Positions 17,108 through 25,142 of a DNA stretch of 64,000 nt are shown here, in pieces. Below the pieces are notes generated by a model that made no database searches, was not told the DNA's origin, and saw only the letters and a program-made list of their open reading frames with translations. The DNA is from Treponema sp. (lineage in GTDB: Bacteria > Spirochaetota > Spirochaetia > Treponematales > Treponemataceae): assembly GCA_017935745.1 (NCBI GenBank), contig JAGBGX010000002.1:62001-126000 (forward strand), read 5' to 3'. Numbering within the stretch: the stretch's first letter is position 1; every line of letters starts with the position of its first letter. The position numbers and the translations under genes are program-made.

Positions 17108-18129
17108 GAGTGAATGTCCTTCTGTTTACGCAGACTATGAACGCGCTTCTTTCCTCATCGCTTCAGCTTCAGGATGCCCTGGCAGTCTGCTGCGAAATAC
17201 TGTCAGGCAGGCGGGACAAGAAATTCTGCATGAAGATTCTGAAGGAAGTGAACGAAGGCAGGAGGCTTGGCGAGGCTCTTGCAGAATTCGGCGGAATGCT
17301 TCCTCCGCTGTATGTTCCGCTTGTTTCCATAGGCGAAGAAAGCGGCATGCTTGCACAGGTGTTCGTAAAGCTGTCCGGCTATATCAAGGACAGAAAGAAT
17401 GTGAGAGGCAAGCTGATTCAGGCCTTGTCATACCCGGTTCTTGTCCTTGTGACTGCTGCTGCCGTTGTTTTTATCCTTGTCCTGTTTGTCATGCCGCGGC
17501 TCGAACAGATTTTTATGGCATTCACCGAGTCTTCCGGGGAAATCGGAATGCAGATGGCGAGAATGCGGGCTCATGTGTACACGGCCTGCGTCATTATATC
17601 CGCGCTTGCCGTGTCAGGAATTGTGTGCGCGGCCATTTATGCGGCCAGTGACAGGGCTGCCCGCGCGCTTGACGGTGCGGCGCTCAGAATTCCAGGGCTT
17701 GGAAAAATCATTACCGCCATGCAGATGCATGATTTTTCATTTGCCATGAAGCTTCTTTCCTGCGCCCGGTTTCCGCTTGTGGAAAGCCTTGCCTATGCTT
17801 CCGCGGCAGTTTCAAACAGACGGCTCAAGGAAGCAGTTCTGTCTGTGCGTGATGATGTTGCAGACGGACGCGATGCAGGAGATGCATTTGCATCTGAAAC
17901 TGTTTTTCCGCAGTATCTTTCGGTATGGGTGAAAATAGCCGGACGGAACGGAAATACAGCGGAAGCATTCAGCGAGCTGTGCGACTATTATTCAGCGGAA
18001 AGCGAAGCCATATTGTCAGGAGCCGCAGCAGTGGCGGAGCCTGTTTTTATTCTGATTGCAGGAGCGGTGATAATTGCTGTCATAAGCCAGTTTATCATTC
18101 CTGTGTTCACTCTTCTGGGGGCTTTATGA
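17104..18129 (+). CDS. gspF: type II secretion inner-membrane platform protein
   Basis: 341 residues, shorter than the usual 400 because the N-terminal extension is reduced. Two GspF domains, each with a helical cytosolic part and membrane segments: VLVLVTAAAVVFILVLFVMP near 120, a segment near 160-180 (ACVIISALAVSGIVCAAIYA), and a C-terminal AVAEPVFILIAGAVIIAVIS. The sequence SIGEESGMLAQVFVKLSGYI is the family's GE-E/S-G motif. It couples the ATPase to the pseudopilus. ATGA overlaps on both sides. Confidence 0.92.
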   Translation: MRVNVLLFTQTMNALLSSSLQLQDALAVCCEILSGRRDKKFCMKILKEVNEGRRLGEALAEFGGMLPPLYVPLVSIGEESGMLAQVFVKLSGYIKDRKNVRGKLIQALSYPVLVLVTAAAVVFILVLFVMPRLEQIFMAFTESSGEIGMQMARMRAHVYTACVIISALAVSGIVCAAIYAASDRAARALDGAALRIPGLGKIITAMQMHDFSFAMKLLSCARFPLVESLAYASAAVSNRRLKEAVLSVRDDVADGRDAGDAFASETVFPQYLSVWVKIAGRNGNTAEAFSELCDYYSAESEAILSGAAAVAEPVFILIAGAVIIAVISQFIIPVFTLLGAL

Positions 18130-18572
18130 AAAACAGAATCATCAGGATTGTAAAAAATGATGAAGGATGGACGTTCATGGAAACGCTCATTGTGCTTGCG
18201 GTCATACTCATACTTACCGCGACTGTCGGATTCGTAGCTGTAGGAAATCTTGACAAAGCCCGCGTCGCCGCAGCGCGGACTCAGATTGAAAGCCTTGCCA
18301 CTGCGCTTGAAGCATACTGCATAGACTGCGGAAATTATCCTACTGAAGAACAGGGGCTTGGAGCCTTGCGGAAAAAGCCGGAAACCGCACCAAGCTCCAG
18401 CAGCTGGGGCGGGCCGTATCTGTACAAGGACGCTCCCAAGGATCCATGGGGATATGACTATGAGTACACTTCCCCTGCCCCTGACGGCTCCCCATACGGA
18501 GTCCGCAGTTTCGGTGCTGACGGAACAGAGGGCGGAGAAGGAAAAGATGCAGATATCAAAAGCTGGGAGTGA
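18126..18572 (+). CDS. gspG: major pseudopilin
   Basis: 148 residues from ATG 18,126, overlapping the gspF stop. Prepilin signal KNDEG followed by WTFMETLIVLAVILILTATV: cleavage after Gly and Glu at mature position 5; mature residue 1 is Trp instead of the usual Phe. The C-terminal part is diagnostic of GspG: NYPTEEQGLGALRKKP, GGPYLYKDAPKDPWGYDYEY, and the calcium-loop region FGADGTEGGEGKDADIKSW. It polymerises into the pseudopilus that pushes substrates through the secretin. Confidence 0.95.
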   Translation: MKNRIIRIVKNDEGWTFMETLIVLAVILILTATVGFVAVGNLDKARVAAARTQIESLATALEAYCIDCGNYPTEEQGLGALRKKPETAPSSSSWGGPYLYKDAPKDPWGYDYEYTSPAPDGSPYGVRSFGADGTEGGEGKDADIKSWE

Positions 18573-18574
18573 AT

Positions 18575-18718
18575 ATGCTGAAGGAACTTGTTGTTATGGC
18601 GGCTTTTATTGCTTCCTTGTCGGTCATCAGCATGGGTGCTGTTTCCGTTCAAAAACTGTGCGCGCGGCAGAAAGCTGAGGCGGCGCGGATAATAGAGAGT
18701 GCGAATGAAACTGACTGA
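18575..18718 (+). CDS. 47-residue membrane peptide in minor-pseudopilin position
   Basis: Starts 2 bases after gspG and ends overlapping the next gene. MLKELVVMAAFIASLSVISM and GAVSVQKLCARQKAEAARII show one hydrophobic helix followed by an amphipathic one, like the stalk of a pseudopilin, but there is no Gly cleavage site or Glu5. It occupies the place of gspH. It may be a degenerate minor pseudopilin reduced to its helix. Coding is supported by tight packing in the operon. Confidence 0.5.
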   Translation: MLKELVVMAAFIASLSVISMGAVSVQKLCARQKAEAARIIESANETD

Positions 18719-19094
18719 AGTCCTTGCCTGCATTGTGATTTTTCTCATATCATCCGCTGCATTCATGGAAAGCCTTGCAGCTGTCAGCAAAGGAACTGCG
18801 CGGGCAGAATCAGCCTCCAGAGCCGCGTCTGCTGCACTGAAAACAGACCGGCTGTTACGTGAAGAAATACAGAGCATTGAAATTCCGTACTGGAACAATT
18901 TCAGCCATAAATACGAGGCGGCCGCGGAACGGATTCTTGCTTTTGCAGAAAAGCACTCTATAGCGGTTTCTTCTGTGAGTCCTGTCTATGACAAAGTTCA
19001 CCGGGCTGAAGGAATCAAAGTTGAATGGAGCCTCGGCGGAAGTAATTATGTTACGCAGGAATATATAAAGCAGAGGATTGCAGATGAAGAATAA
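18705..19094 (+). CDS. minor pseudopilin-like protein (GspI-like, no leader)
   Basis: 129 residues. The start MKLTEVLACIVIFLISSAAF mirrors the mature N-terminus of GspI (xTLxEVLxALxIF), including a Glu, but the positively charged leader and Gly cleavage site are absent, so the peptidase would have nothing to remove. A helical stalk and a small soluble domain follow (KVEWSLGGSNYVTQEYIKQR at the end). Probable tip component of the pseudopilus. Overlaps both neighbours. Confidence 0.6.
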   Translation: MKLTEVLACIVIFLISSAAFMESLAAVSKGTARAESASRAASAALKTDRLLREEIQSIEIPYWNNFSHKYEAAAERILAFAEKHSIAVSSVSPVYDKVHRAEGIKVEWSLGGSNYVTQEYIKQRIADEE

Positions 19095-19908
19095 TTTTGA
19101 CGAAGGATTTTTCACGCCGCTTGCACTGACAATCGTATTTTCACTCTCCGCTGTTGTCATGTCCGTCAGCATGCTTGCCGCAGCAAATGAACGGATGCTG
19201 CATTCCTACAGGAATGCAGTGCTCTCGCGCAAGGAGGCGGAGGCGCTGGTTTACAGGATAGAAAAGAACATTCAGATTCTGAAAGACATTCCCTGCGATT
19301 CAGCAGAAAATCAGGACATCGCTTTCCTGCTTGCTTCTGACTGCGGCTGTGATGTTTCCGTATGCGATGTTTCCACAGGCATTCACAGGCAGTTCCTTTC
19401 CGAAAGCTTTTTTGAGTGCAGTGCCGTCCGGGACTATATCTCGTCTCAGGGAGATTCTGCATTTGCGGAATACGGATGGATTCATCCCAAGCTGGCAGAC
19501 AAACCGTTTCTTGAAAGCATTGCGTCTGACTTCGGCACAGAGCGTCCGTTCCCGCTTGTGAACACTTTTCCGCCGTTCAACATATACCGCATGTCTGAAG
19601 AATTCCTTGCGGCTGTCCTTTCATTCTGCGGAATAAAGCAGGCGCAGGAAAAAGCCGCGCTGATAAAACGCAGCCTCACAGCTGAGCCAGATTCCGCAGA
19701 GATAGCGGCTATGCTTGGAGTAAGCGGAGCGCATCCTGCGCTTGATTTTATTGGAACAAAAACAGTGTTTTGGGAAGTCACGTTTAAAACAAAGCGGTGC
19801 GCCTGTTCCGCGGTGTTCGCTGCGGTTCCCGATGCAGACAGTCCGGGAAACATAGAACGATATATGCTTGTAAAAAAGCGCATTTCATACAAAGGAGACG
19901 CAGTATGA
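19084..19908 (+). CDS. GspK-like minor pseudopilin
   Basis: 274 residues from ATG 19,084 (an alternative ATG lies two codons upstream). The N-terminus NFDEG-FFTPLALTIVFSLSAV is a prepilin signal without Glu5, the feature that marks GspK. A large globular part contains FPLVNTFPPFNIYRMSEEFL and a helix-rich segment with IAAMLGVSG, consistent with the alpha domain of GspK. Expected to cap the pseudopilus. Placement after the GspI-like gene fits the usual order. Assigned by order and N-terminus rather than strong sequence identity. Confidence 0.65.
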   Translation: MKNNFDEGFFTPLALTIVFSLSAVVMSVSMLAAANERMLHSYRNAVLSRKEAEALVYRIEKNIQILKDIPCDSAENQDIAFLLASDCGCDVSVCDVSTGIHRQFLSESFFECSAVRDYISSQGDSAFAEYGWIHPKLADKPFLESIASDFGTERPFPLVNTFPPFNIYRMSEEFLAAVLSFCGIKQAQEKAALIKRSLTAEPDSAEIAAMLGVSGAHPALDFIGTKTVFWEVTFKTKRCACSAVFAAVPDADSPGNIERYMLVKKRISYKGDAV

Positions 19909-21299
19909 CGACAGCGGATAAAAAATTTTCGGACTGCCAGAAGCTGTGCCTTCCTCTCAAAGCCCGCACTGGCAGAAAGCGTCTCCGTGAGGCGGAAAAA
20001 GCGCTGTGCGATGTGTATCCGTTTAAAGTAAACGGTGCGAATATATTTATTGCAAGAACGGGCAGGAAGGGGCTTTATGATGTGTATATATCAAAGAATA
20101 AGATAAAGCGCACAGGAAAAACGGCTGCTGCTGTGCTGATTGCTTTGGCAGCGCTTGTACCTGCCATCAGCGGCGGCGCTGTGCTTCAAAGGCGGATGCA
20201 TAAAAACGAAGCAGCTTCACTTGCGCAGAAAGAGCGGGAACGCAAGAAGCAGGAGGAGCTGAAAGTCAGGGCGGAAAAAGAAGCAAGGCTTGAATCTCTC
20301 AGAAAAGAATATGAGGAAAAAGAGTCAGGCCGGTATGAAAAAATATATCCGTATATCGGGCGCATCTGCTCTGCAATGTCAGGAAGCGCAACCATTGAAA
20401 CTATTCTGATAGAAAGCGATTCCTTTTCAGTTGAAGTAACGGCAAGGGACGCCGTGAACATTCTTTCAGGCTTTGAAAAAAGCGGAGCATTCAGCCAGAT
20501 ACAGATGAACAGGGCTTCAGTGAGCAAAGGCCTTGAGACAGTTACATACAGCGGAAGCTTTTCAAGGATGCACGCTGCTCCCGGCGCGTCTTTTTCTACA
20601 GATGAAAAAATATCATTTTACACGCAGGGATTGGAAAAAATGCATTCGCGGGAAAAACGGATGGAAAGCATTCCGCTTTCCAAGTACATACAGGGAATAC
20701 GGGAGGTTCTCCGCAGAAACGGCTGCCGTGAGCAGTATATTCAGCTCCGCAGAAACGGACTGTCTGCGGAAGTTGAATTCTTCATACTGTCTTCAAGCCG
20801 GAGCATACTGCATTTTGTAAGCGAAATCCAGGACTGCGATGACAATCTCATAGACATAAAGCAAATCCGCATCCGAAACAGCGAGGAAGCAAACAGAGTG
20901 CAGACAACCATACGGTTTGACTCAGGCATTGAACTGAAGCAGGATGACATGCATCTTGCAGAATATGAAGAGCAGAAAATTCCGTCTTCACAAATAGACA
21001 GCATTTTTTACAAGGCTCCGCGCAAGATTTCAGCTGCAAAGAAACCATACACACCGCACTCTCCTGTGCATGAGCAAAAAAGTATTCCTGTCCGGCACAA
21101 TGCAGGCATGAAAAGCCTTTCATACATAGGGCTTACAAAAGCAGAAGGAAAAACTATGGTGATAGCCAAGGACAGCGGCATGGGAAGCATCTATACGCTT
21201 CCAGTGTCCGAGACAGAGACAGCCGGAAACTTCTGCATGAAAACAGATGGCGGCTATACGGCAAGGCTTTGGGGCGAATATTACGAGGTGAAAAAATGA
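19905..21299 (+). CDS. GspL/PilN-like inner-membrane assembly protein
   Basis: 464 residues from ATG 19,905 with AAAGGAG upstream, overlapping the previous stop by ATGA. A short cytosolic part of about 65 residues is followed by one membrane segment (AAAVLIALAALVPAISGGAV), a charged coiled coil (EASLAQKERERKKQEELKVR onward), and periplasmic domains. This layout matches the GspL/GspM or PilN role of linking ATPase and pseudopilus, but the actin-like cytosolic domain of GspL is missing. Family call by architecture. Confidence 0.55.
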   Translation: MTTADKKFSDCQKLCLPLKARTGRKRLREAEKALCDVYPFKVNGANIFIARTGRKGLYDVYISKNKIKRTGKTAAAVLIALAALVPAISGGAVLQRRMHKNEAASLAQKERERKKQEELKVRAEKEARLESLRKEYEEKESGRYEKIYPYIGRICSAMSGSATIETILIESDSFSVEVTARDAVNILSGFEKSGAFSQIQMNRASVSKGLETVTYSGSFSRMHAAPGASFSTDEKISFYTQGLEKMHSREKRMESIPLSKYIQGIREVLRRNGCREQYIQLRRNGLSAEVEFFILSSSRSILHFVSEIQDCDDNLIDIKQIRIRNSEEANRVQTTIRFDSGIELKQDDMHLAEYEEQKIPSSQIDSIFYKAPRKISAAKKPYTPHSPVHEQKSIPVRHNAGMKSLSYIGLTKAEGKTMVIAKDSGMGSIYTLPVSETETAGNFCMKTDGGYTARLWGEYYEVKK

Positions 21300-21769
21300 A
21301 GATGGAGAGAATCAGCTTTTTTGCTCTGCCCTTGCTGTCAGCCTGCATTTTTTTCTCATGCGCATCAAGCCAGGAACATAAAATCAGCTCCGTGTATGTC
21401 ATGGCCTATGACTATGACAGCAGCGGAATTATGGACGTTTCTGTTTTTATTGACGGCGAGGAAATCGGAAAAACAGACATATACGGCAGGCTTCTGTTTT
21501 CTGCGGACAAGCTGAAGGAGACGGAGCACAGCATCAGGGCGGAAAAGAGCGGATATGAATCTGCCGAGATAACATCTTCCGTCCGGCCGGGACAGCTCCT
21601 GTATTTTAAAATGAGAACGGGCAGCTATTATGCAGAGCTGGCGGAAAAGCTGCTTGATGAAAATGAAGCCCAGAACGCTTTTGCAATGATATGCAGGGCG
21701 CTGGAAATAGACGGAAGAACGGACTGGCGTTTTTTAAAGGACATCATTCAAAGGAGAGTTGAAAAATGA
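21296..21769 (+). CDS. lipoprotein with PEGA-like domain
   Basis: 157 residues, overlapping the previous stop. Lipoprotein signal LPLLSACIFFSCASS with FFSC as lipobox. The body VSVFIDGEEIGKTDIYGRLL and SIRAEKSGYESAEIT matches PEGA-type surface beta domains. The C-terminal helices look like a small tetratricopeptide unit. It may act like a pilotin or periplasmic accessory of the secretin; this is inferred from operon position only. Confidence 0.65.
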   Translation: MKMERISFFALPLLSACIFFSCASSQEHKISSVYVMAYDYDSSGIMDVSVFIDGEEIGKTDIYGRLLFSADKLKETEHSIRAEKSGYESAEITSSVRPGQLLYFKMRTGSYYAELAEKLLDENEAQNAFAMICRALEIDGRTDWRFLKDIIQRRVEK

Positions 21770-22431
21770 AAAAAAGATTTGCTGTAATTGGTTCAGTTCT
21801 GATTTTTATTCTGGCTGCCTCGCATATATGCCTTGCAGTTCAGATTGTCCGGCTGAATTCCGCATTTTCAGTGCTTGATGAAAAAACAGAAAACGCTCTG
21901 AATGAATTTGAAAAGCAGCTGCGCGGATACCAGAGCAGCCTTGTCTCGCAGATTGAATCGATGCAGTCTGATGTTCAGATGCTGGCGGACATCCAGAGCA
22001 AGGATGCGGCTCGGATCCAGGGAAACCTTGCTTCAATAAAAAAACGGGCTGATGATCAGTTTTCCCAAACCGTCAGCATGAAACAGACGTATGATGACAT
22101 CCTTGGAGAGCAGAAGAAAAAGACAGTTGACACAGCCTCACAGGACTCTGCGGTTTTTCAGATAAAAAAGGAAGCGGAGCGGCTGTACTCAGAACATAAC
22201 TTTGCAATGGCGTACAAGGAATTCAAGAAAGTCCTTGCATATCAGAACAATGACATGGAAAGCCGCCTGAAAAAAATGAAGAGCCTGTATTACATGAACC
22301 GGGCGGACAGCTCACATCATTCAGAAATTCTTGATGACATAGGCATACTGAGAAGCAACGGATACTGCGACAGCGAGGCGGACGAAATAGAGCGGATGAT
22401 ATCTTCGGAGCGGGAGGGACTGTATGAATAG
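21766..22431 (+). CDS. membrane-anchored coiled-coil / TPR-like protein
   Basis: 221 residues, ATGA overlap with the previous gene. One N-terminal membrane segment (RFAVIGSVLIFILAASHICL), a coiled coil with regular heptads (about 35-120), then a helical repeat EAERLYSEHNFAMAYKEFKK resembling YbgF/TPR proteins. Likely faces the periplasm as an assembly or scaffold factor of the secretion machine. Function not recognised beyond this. Confidence 0.6.
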   Translation: MKKRFAVIGSVLIFILAASHICLAVQIVRLNSAFSVLDEKTENALNEFEKQLRGYQSSLVSQIESMQSDVQMLADIQSKDAARIQGNLASIKKRADDQFSQTVSMKQTYDDILGEQKKKTVDTASQDSAVFQIKKEAERLYSEHNFAMAYKEFKKVLAYQNNDMESRLKKMKSLYYMNRADSSHHSEILDDIGILRSNGYCDSEADEIERMISSEREGLYE

Positions 22432-23446
22432 ACGGTTTTCCCTGGCAGCCGTTTTCTTTTTTTTATCACTGGCAGAATTGTTTTCTGAAACCATTCTTAT
22501 GGCTCCAGTGATTGTCTATGACAAGGACAGCGCTGTCATAGAGCAGGAGCAGAATCCTTCCGAAAAGCTGTATGACACAATTTCATGCTATTGGTTTGAG
22601 GGGCTTGTGACATTCAGGCTGCTCCCGGCAGAAACATACGGGCAGATATATACGGCGCTTGATGCAAACCGGGCCTGCACTGCCGAGGAAGCGAAGTATA
22701 TTCTTTTTGGATACATGCAGAAGAATGAAGGCAGCTGGCTTGCACATGTAAAGCTGTATGACTGCAAAGCAAAAAAAATCAGCAGGGAATTTTATGCAAG
22801 TGATGACAGTTCCCATTATGAGAGATTTCTGAGCATACTCAGCTCGCATATTATTGACGGGCTTGAGGACGTGACCGGGCTTTCACGCACAGCATCCATT
22901 AAGGAAAAACTCCGCCCGTTTGAGCTAAAGATTCCTCTGTCTGCGTTTTACTGGAGTCCTGTTGACAGAAACTGGAATTCAAAGCTGACCGGCATTGCAG
23001 GCGGAGACATAGGTCTTCATATATATCCGCCTCAGCCAAAGATTACAATAGGACGGATGCTGCTTGATTTTTCACTGCGGCCGATGGCGTCCTATTCCTA
23101 TGCAATGGGCAAGGACGGATCTTATTCCTTGGACTATAACGGAATTTCGTTCGTGCTTCCGCTGTGCATCCAGCTTCATTTCAGTGTGAGAAATGCAGTC
23201 TATGCAGGATGCGGAGCGTATTATGAAATCGAGCTGATAAATGTAACGCCAAAATACGAAAGCCGTGAATTCCACTATCAGAACATGTTCGGACTGGAAC
23301 CGTTCATCGGCTATGAATTCAGCGTGAACAGGATAGTGAATCTTTTTACAGAAGTCAGGGCAGACATTCATCTGAGCAGCGATATGTTTATTGCTGTAAA
23401 GCCTGCGCTTGGCGTGTCATTCACTGTATGCAGGGGGAAGAAATGA
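22424..23446 (+). CDS. exported protein with probable outer-membrane barrel part
   Basis: 340 residues. Signal peptide MNRRFSLAAVFFFLSLAELF followed by SETILMAPVIVYDKDSAVIE. The first half is a soluble domain with a TolB-N-like flavour (VIVYDKDSAVIEQEQNPSEK; AKYILFGYMQKNEGSWLAHV). The second half alternates aromatic and polar residues (LLDFSLRPMASYSYAMGKDG; VYAGCGAYYEIELINVTPKY) and ends in a hydrophobic strand, suggesting a beta barrel. A possible outer-membrane accessory of the secretion apparatus. Confidence 0.55.
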   Translation: MNRRFSLAAVFFFLSLAELFSETILMAPVIVYDKDSAVIEQEQNPSEKLYDTISCYWFEGLVTFRLLPAETYGQIYTALDANRACTAEEAKYILFGYMQKNEGSWLAHVKLYDCKAKKISREFYASDDSSHYERFLSILSSHIIDGLEDVTGLSRTASIKEKLRPFELKIPLSAFYWSPVDRNWNSKLTGIAGGDIGLHIYPPQPKITIGRMLLDFSLRPMASYSYAMGKDGSYSLDYNGISFVLPLCIQLHFSVRNAVYAGCGAYYEIELINVTPKYESREFHYQNMFGLEPFIGYEFSVNRIVNLFTEVRADIHLSSDMFIAVKPALGVSFTVCRGKK

Positions 23447-24228
23447 AATCAGTTTTGTATCTGGCCGCTGTGTCACTGCTGGCTGCCTCATGCTCTGACA
23501 ATGCCTTTGAGGAGCTTCTGTTCCGCACAACCAATGATCCGTTCAGCGACACTCCTTTTGCAGACTCCCTTAGCCTTGAGCATACCGTATATGTGTCATG
23601 GAGCGAAGATGATGCCTGCGACAGCTTCCGCCTTATGAGAAGCTATGACCAGAGCGTGCTGAGCTTTTCCTGCATCTATGAAGGAAATCAGACTGAATAT
23701 ACAGACACGGACATGAACAGCGGAGACCGGTATATCTACCGGCTCGACAAGACAAGAGGAGAACAGTATTTTGAGGGAAGCACGTATGCCTACGGATATT
23801 CCTCGGACTGTAGGAAAGATGCATGGGAATGCAATGATACAGAACAGGATGCAATATACCTTGAGCATGACCTTATCTGCAATCTTCCGTGTGTGCGCTA
23901 TGTCACCGGCGGAAGGCAGTGCATAGACTGCGACTGGTTTTATATAACAGTTCCTCCCAGACGTTCCGCCGAGATAGTCATAAGCCAGAGCAAGCTTGAA
24001 AATGAATCTGCCGGGGCAGAAACAGATCTCAGAATACAGATTCCCGGCAGCGAAAGCAGTCCTGTCAAGCAGAAAACTGCCAGCGTCATCAAAAATACTT
24101 CGCATGAAACAAAGAACTTCCGCTTTAAAATTTACCCGGAAACAACGGGGCTGTTTTCAGAGGACAGCAGCACAGCGGTCATAGAATACACGGTGTCGCT
24201 CAGCAAAATATACAGCTATTCTTTGTAG
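23443..24228 (+). CDS. lipoprotein of the secretion operon, unknown function
   Basis: 261 residues from ATG 23,443, overlapping the previous stop by ATGA. Lipoprotein signal with LLAASC as lipobox. An FN3-like segment (HTVYVSWSEDDACDSFRLMR; NSGDRYIYRLDKTRG) precedes a Cys-rich middle (CRKDAWECNDTEQD; CVRYVTGGRQCIDCDWFYIT) and a beta domain. Probably surface or periplasmic, possibly binding secreted substrates. No named family beyond the FN3-like look. Confidence 0.6.
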   Translation: MKSVLYLAAVSLLAASCSDNAFEELLFRTTNDPFSDTPFADSLSLEHTVYVSWSEDDACDSFRLMRSYDQSVLSFSCIYEGNQTEYTDTDMNSGDRYIYRLDKTRGEQYFEGSTYAYGYSSDCRKDAWECNDTEQDAIYLEHDLICNLPCVRYVTGGRQCIDCDWFYITVPPRRSAEIVISQSKLENESAGAETDLRIQIPGSESSPVKQKTASVIKNTSHETKNFRFKIYPETTGLFSEDSSTAVIEYTVSLSKIYSYSL

Positions 24229-24237
24229 GAGGAACAG

Positions 24238-24903
24238 ATGAGCTATAGAAAAGCCCTGGGATTTCTGACAGTTCTTGCATCTCTTTTTTCGTGCAGCCTT
24301 TCGCCTTTTGATGATGCGGAAGAGCCTGTGCCGCCGGAAAAAACAAGCATCAGCGAAGAAAGCTCCCTGTTCAGGACGGACGGAGAATCTGAAAAATTTG
24401 TGCTTGAGACAAATGACACGAAATATCTGAGCGCAAACGGACGGACATTTTGGACAGCAAAAGAAACGAACAGCTCTGAGTCTTTTGAGCCGATTTCCGT
24501 AACTGTGTGCAAGGAAAGCGGCAGGACCGAAGCGGGATTCGGCATTGTGTTCTGCTCGCAGGAACTGGACGGAACGCCGTTCATGCTTGCGGTTCTTATA
24601 AACGCGAACGGCCTGTATACGGCAGGAAAAGTGAGTAACGGCATCTTCAGCCACATAACCGGCTGGAGGAATTCAGTGTATATCAACAAGGGATTAGGAA
24701 TACAAAATGTGATTTCTGTTTCATGCGATTCAGAAAGCAAGCATTTCACGCTCAGCATAAACGGCTATGCGGTTACGGCTTTTGCGGTTTCAGAAAACAT
24801 TGTTTTCAACAGCAGCAAATCCGGCTTTGCCGTTGTAATCGCGAACAATGAAAATTTCCCGGAAAACCCGGTGAAAGTCACATTTGAAAAAGCAAGGCAA
24901 TAA
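24238..24903 (+). CDS. lipoprotein, last gene of the secretion operon
   Basis: 221 residues with a lipoprotein signal (TVLASLFSCSLSPFDD). The remainder resembles a beta-sandwich (KESGRTEAGFGIVFCSQELD; FTLSINGYAVTAFAVSENIV), like a concanavalin-type lectin fold, a tentative reading. It starts 9 bases after the previous gene and is followed by a strong terminator at 24,923, so it closes the operon that begins at 13,096. Confidence 0.6.
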   Translation: MSYRKALGFLTVLASLFSCSLSPFDDAEEPVPPEKTSISEESSLFRTDGESEKFVLETNDTKYLSANGRTFWTAKETNSSESFEPISVTVCKESGRTEAGFGIVFCSQELDGTPFMLAVLINANGLYTAGKVSNGIFSHITGWRNSVYINKGLGIQNVISVSCDSESKHFTLSINGYAVTAFAVSENIVFNSSKSGFAVVIANNENFPENPVKVTFEKARQ

Positions 24904-24922
24904 CTACATGCAAGGAGAGTGT

Positions 24923-24961
24923 AATAAAAACGTTGACTAAGATAGCGTCAGCGTTTTTATT
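24923..24961 (+). terminator. terminator of the secretion operon
   Basis: AATAAAAACGTTGAC (24,923-24,937) pairs with GTCAGCGTTTTTATT (24,947-24,961) over 15 positions with one G:T, loop of 9. The A-run on one side and T-run on the other would let it work in both directions. It is the first of six stacked hairpins. Confidence 0.8.
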
Positions 24962-24966
24962 CACAA

Positions 24967-25129
24967 GTTCGCATTGCGAACGTTTAAAAATCCGCCTCAA
25001 AATGGGCGCGGATTTTTAACTCGAGTTTTCTGCGAAAACTCGTTCATTATATAGTATGCGTTTTCATTTCATTGCAAACGCACGCTAAAAAGCCAGTCGC
25101 GATTTTCAAAAATCGCTCTTGGCTTTTTA
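24967..25129. repeat. five further stacked hairpins upstream of the giant RHS gene
   Basis: Inverted repeats lie in succession: GTTCGC/GCGAAC (24,967-24,981), TTAAAAATCCGC/GCGGATTTTTAA (24,984-25,019), CGAGTTTTC/GAAAACTCG (25,022-25,042), TGCGTTT/AAACGCA (25,057-25,082) and a compound stem TAAAAAGCCA...GCGATTTT/AAAATCGC...TGGCTTTTTA (25,086-25,129). Together with the terminator at 24,923 they fill the whole gap before the toxin gene. Confidence 0.8.
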
Positions 25130-25142
25130 TGGGGGAAGGAGT

